From JAWCQZ01 sp964486625 (lineage in GTDB: Archaea > Halobacteriota > Syntropharchaeia > JACQPP01), in the NCBI GenBank assembly GCA_964486625.1, contig CAZANW010000051.1, forward strand, positions 1 through 13,833: a stretch of 13,833 bases of DNA. Direction: 5' to 3'. The notes below the pieces were generated by a model. That model saw only the letters and a program-made list of their open reading frames with translations. It did no database searches and had not been told where the DNA came from. This document shows positions 12,339 through 13,833 of this stretch, piece after piece. Numbering within the stretch: position 1 is the stretch's first letter; every line of letters starts with the position of its first letter. A program made the position numbers and the translations under genes.

Positions 12339-13491
12339 GTTTCGTGATATTCACACCGGTCCACCGGAAGACGAAGTAGGGCCCGGCGAGCCACGCCCCG
12401 ACCATCGTCCCGACGTTGGTGAGGGCCGCCACCATGAGGACCCGGAAGGCGCGGTTCCCCCAGAGAGTCCGGAGGGAGGCGGCCGACATCAACTCCTTGA
12501 AGTCCCCCGTCCCGGGGGCCCGGAGCGCGAACTGGGCGAGGCCCGAGAACCAGCCGGTCGCGAGCAGAGGATGGAGGACCCCGAACCAGGCGAGGCCGAA
12601 GGCGACCGCGACCGCGAGTGGATGGCCCCCCGCGAGGGCGGCTCCGGCCGCGGCGAACGCCCCGGTGACCACGGCCCACACTAGGAAGGCGGTGAGGAAT
12701 GTCTGGATGGGGACCGAGACCGCGATAGCGGCGAAGAATGCGATGATGATGCCGAAGAGGCCGACCGACACCACCCGGCCCACCGAGATTCTCTTCCGGC
12801 GAACGGTGGCGAGGCTTCGGGGGTCGGGGATGGAACCCGGGTCGTCGAGGTAGCGCCCGATTCCCTCCTTGTGGCCCGCGCCCACGACCGCGACCACCTT
12901 GCGGTGGCTCTTCGAGAGTGCGAGGAGGTTCGCCGCCATGGTGGCGTCCCTCTCGTCCACCAGGACCCGGGCGGCGGTGGGGGAGAACTCCCGCAACTCC
13001 CCGATGAGCCGGTCCACCGTGGCCCTCTCGGTGATGTTTCCGAGGTCCACCTCCTCCCCGCGGCCCGCGAAGGAGCCGAGGAGGGCGCGGAAGAGGCGCA
13101 ATTTCTCCCGGACCCCCATCTCGGCGAAGAGGCGCTGGAAGGTGACCCCTACCTCCCGGTCGATAAGGGCGATGCGAGCACCTGCCTTCATCGCCTCCTC
13201 GTAGGCCGCCTTCATCTCCGCCCCGGGCTCGACGCCGACCTCGGCGCCCAGTTTGCGCTGGAGGGTCGCGAGGAGCCAGTGGGCGAGGAGGAGGTAGAGT
13301 TTGCCGGACTTCAGCACCTCCCGAAGCGGGACCTCCTTCACCTGCCCGAGGAGCGCGTTGAGCCGGGCCGCGTCGAGTTCGAGGGCGACCACGTCGGGTT
13401 GCTCGCGCGCGATGGCCTCCTTCACCTCGGCGATGGATTTGTCGAGGATGTGGGCGGTGCCGACGATGACGACGTTCTCCGGGGGCGGCAT
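12310..13491 (-). CDS. TraB/PrgY-family membrane protein
   Basis: The 393-residue protein joins a soluble TraB domain (about 1-225) to a membrane domain. Family motifs are GTAH (11-14), VVALELD with Glu38, IALIDREVGVTFQR, VDERDATMA and VVAVVGAGHKEGI. The C-terminal part has about four hydrophobic segments (near VVSVGLFGIIIAFFAAIA, FLTAFLVWAVVTGAFAAAG, HPLAVAVAFGLAWFGVL and FRVLMVAALTNVGTMVGA). TraB/PrgY relatives include enterococcal pheromone-shutdown proteins thought to act as membrane proteases using the conserved His and Glu residues. The archaeal role is unknown. ATG at 13491 has a TTATC box 23 nt upstream. It follows the MBF1 gene on the same strand but seems to have its own promoter. 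Confidence 0.85.
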   Translation of the reverse strand: MPPPENVVIVGTAHILDKSIAEVKEAIAREQPDVVALELDAARLNALLGQVKEVPLREVLKSGKLYLLLAHWLLATLQRKLGAEVGVEPGAEMKAAYEEAMKAGARIALIDREVGVTFQRLFAEMGVREKLRLFRALLGSFAGRGEEVDLGNITERATVDRLIGELREFSPTAARVLVDERDATMAANLLALSKSHRKVVAVVGAGHKEGIGRYLDDPGSIPDPRSLATVRRKRISVGRVVSVGLFGIIIAFFAAIAVSVPIQTFLTAFLVWAVVTGAFAAAGAALAGGHPLAVAVAFGLAWFGVLHPLLATGWFSGLAQFALRAPGTGDFKELMSAASLRTLWGNRAFRVLMVAALTNVGTMVGAWLAGPYFVFRWTGVNITKLICDAVRFC

Positions 13492-13510
13492 GGGGAGGGG
13501 TGAGTGGGCC

Positions 13511-13517
13511 GGATAAC
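13511..13517 (-). promoter_or_regulatory. TATA-like box of the TraB gene
   Basis: The minus strand reads AGTTATCCGG here, with the TTATC core centred 23 nt upstream of the ATG at 13491. Confidence 0.35.
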
Positions 13518-13529
13518 TACCTTTCCTGA

Positions 13530-13548
13530 CCGCGCCCTGCGGGCGCGG
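13530..13548 (-). terminator. GC hairpin after the MBF1 gene
   Basis: CCGCGCCC and GGGCGCGG form a perfect 8-bp stem with a 3-nt loop, beginning 6 nt after the MBF1 stop codon. No T-run follows, so it is a possible 3' end structure and not a proven terminator. Confidence 0.35.
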
Positions 13549-13554
13549 AGCCCG

Positions 13555-13833
13555 CTACCCGGCTTCCTCTTCGAGCAGGGAAACCTTCAACAAATGCTCG
13601 AGGCGCTTCCGGACCGGCTCCTCGGGGGGAATCTCGTTCCGCTCCATCTTCCGGAGGAGCCCCTCCTTCATCTTCGCCTCGGCGGCGAGCTGGGCGGGGG
13701 ACCAGCCCCGGGCCTCGCGGGCGCGCCGGATGACCTCGCCGTAGTTCTCCTTCAACGGGGTGTCGAGGATGGGCGCGGCCCGGGTAGCCGCCTCGGGAGG
13801 GCCCGCCTTGAGGCACGCCGGGCAGGCCAGCAC
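13555..13833 (-). CDS. MBF1-family HTH transcription factor (5' end outside window)
   Basis: This 92-codon partial protein runs off the right edge; the edge codon is GTG, but the family is longer at its N-terminus. The first residues CPACLKAG look like the second CxxC half of the N-terminal zinc ribbon of archaeal MBF1. A variable linker follows, then YGEVIRRAREARGWSPAQLA, a KMKEGLLRKMERNEIPPEE segment and a KRLEHLLKVSLLEE end: the complete Cro/C1-type HTH. MBF1 is a conserved archaeal/eukaryotic co-regulator linked to transcription and ribosome-associated stress. The missing part should carry the first CxxC pair. Confidence 0.85.
   Translation of the reverse strand: MLACPACLKAGPPEAATRAAPILDTPLKENYGEVIRRAREARGWSPAQLAAEAKMKEGLLRKMERNEIPPEEPVRKRLEHLLKVSLLEEEAG

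Noticed and set aside
1..13833. CRISPR array
   Set aside because: No regularly spaced direct repeats of 20-40 nt are visible anywhere in the window.

Overview
The window looks like a compact, GC-rich archaeal chromosome. The archaeal markers are two surface proteins with PGF-CTERM sorting tails (archaeosortase A substrates), an MBF1-type HTH protein with a zinc-ribbon remnant, a tRNA gene with no encoded CCA, a DinB polymerase of the archaeal Dpo4 type, a split cobalamin-independent methionine synthase, and TATA-like boxes about 23-29 nt upstream of many start codons, as expected for leaderless mRNAs. The gene set points to a euryarchaeal lineage. A Thermoplasmatota-like organism is my best guess, but the sequence alone does not prove it.

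Layout. 1-290: AT-richer left edge with a possible transposase C-terminal remnant. 288-2765 (minus): a tightly packed operon reading malate dehydrogenase, a beta-keto acid cleavage enzyme (BKACE/DUF849), a free-standing biotinyl carrier domain, a BrnT-like toxin and an AbrB-like antitoxin. Junctions are ATGA or TGATG overlaps or gaps of 3-5 nt. 2931-6323 (minus): two PGF-CTERM surface proteins, one a large beta-helix protein and the other lacking a recognisable signal peptide. 6444-7358: a possible frameshifted gene remnant, a small HxxxHxH protein (plus) and a convergent winged-HTH regulator (minus). 7597-9533 (minus): paired MetE-like genes, only one of which keeps the full zinc site. 9583-9657 (minus): tRNA-Arg(CCU). 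9727-10809 (plus): DNA polymerase IV, convergent with moaB (minus, 10796-11323). moaB is divergent from an uncharacterised DxE barrel-like protein (plus, 11358-12338), which converges on a TraB-family membrane protein (minus, 12310-13491). An MBF1 gene runs off the right edge (minus).

How it fits together. The first operon joins C4-acid metabolism (malate/oxaloacetate), a zinc-dependent keto acid/acetyl-CoA exchange enzyme and a biotin carrier, so it may be an uncharacterised carboxylation or keto acid route. A toxin-antitoxin pair is translationally coupled to its end, and the antitoxin appears to have its own TATA box inside the toxin's last codons. The two surface proteins are probably processed by an archaeosortase encoded elsewhere. 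The rest is mostly housekeeping: methionine, molybdopterin, translesion synthesis and transcription. Three convergent gene pairs overlap at their 3' ends.
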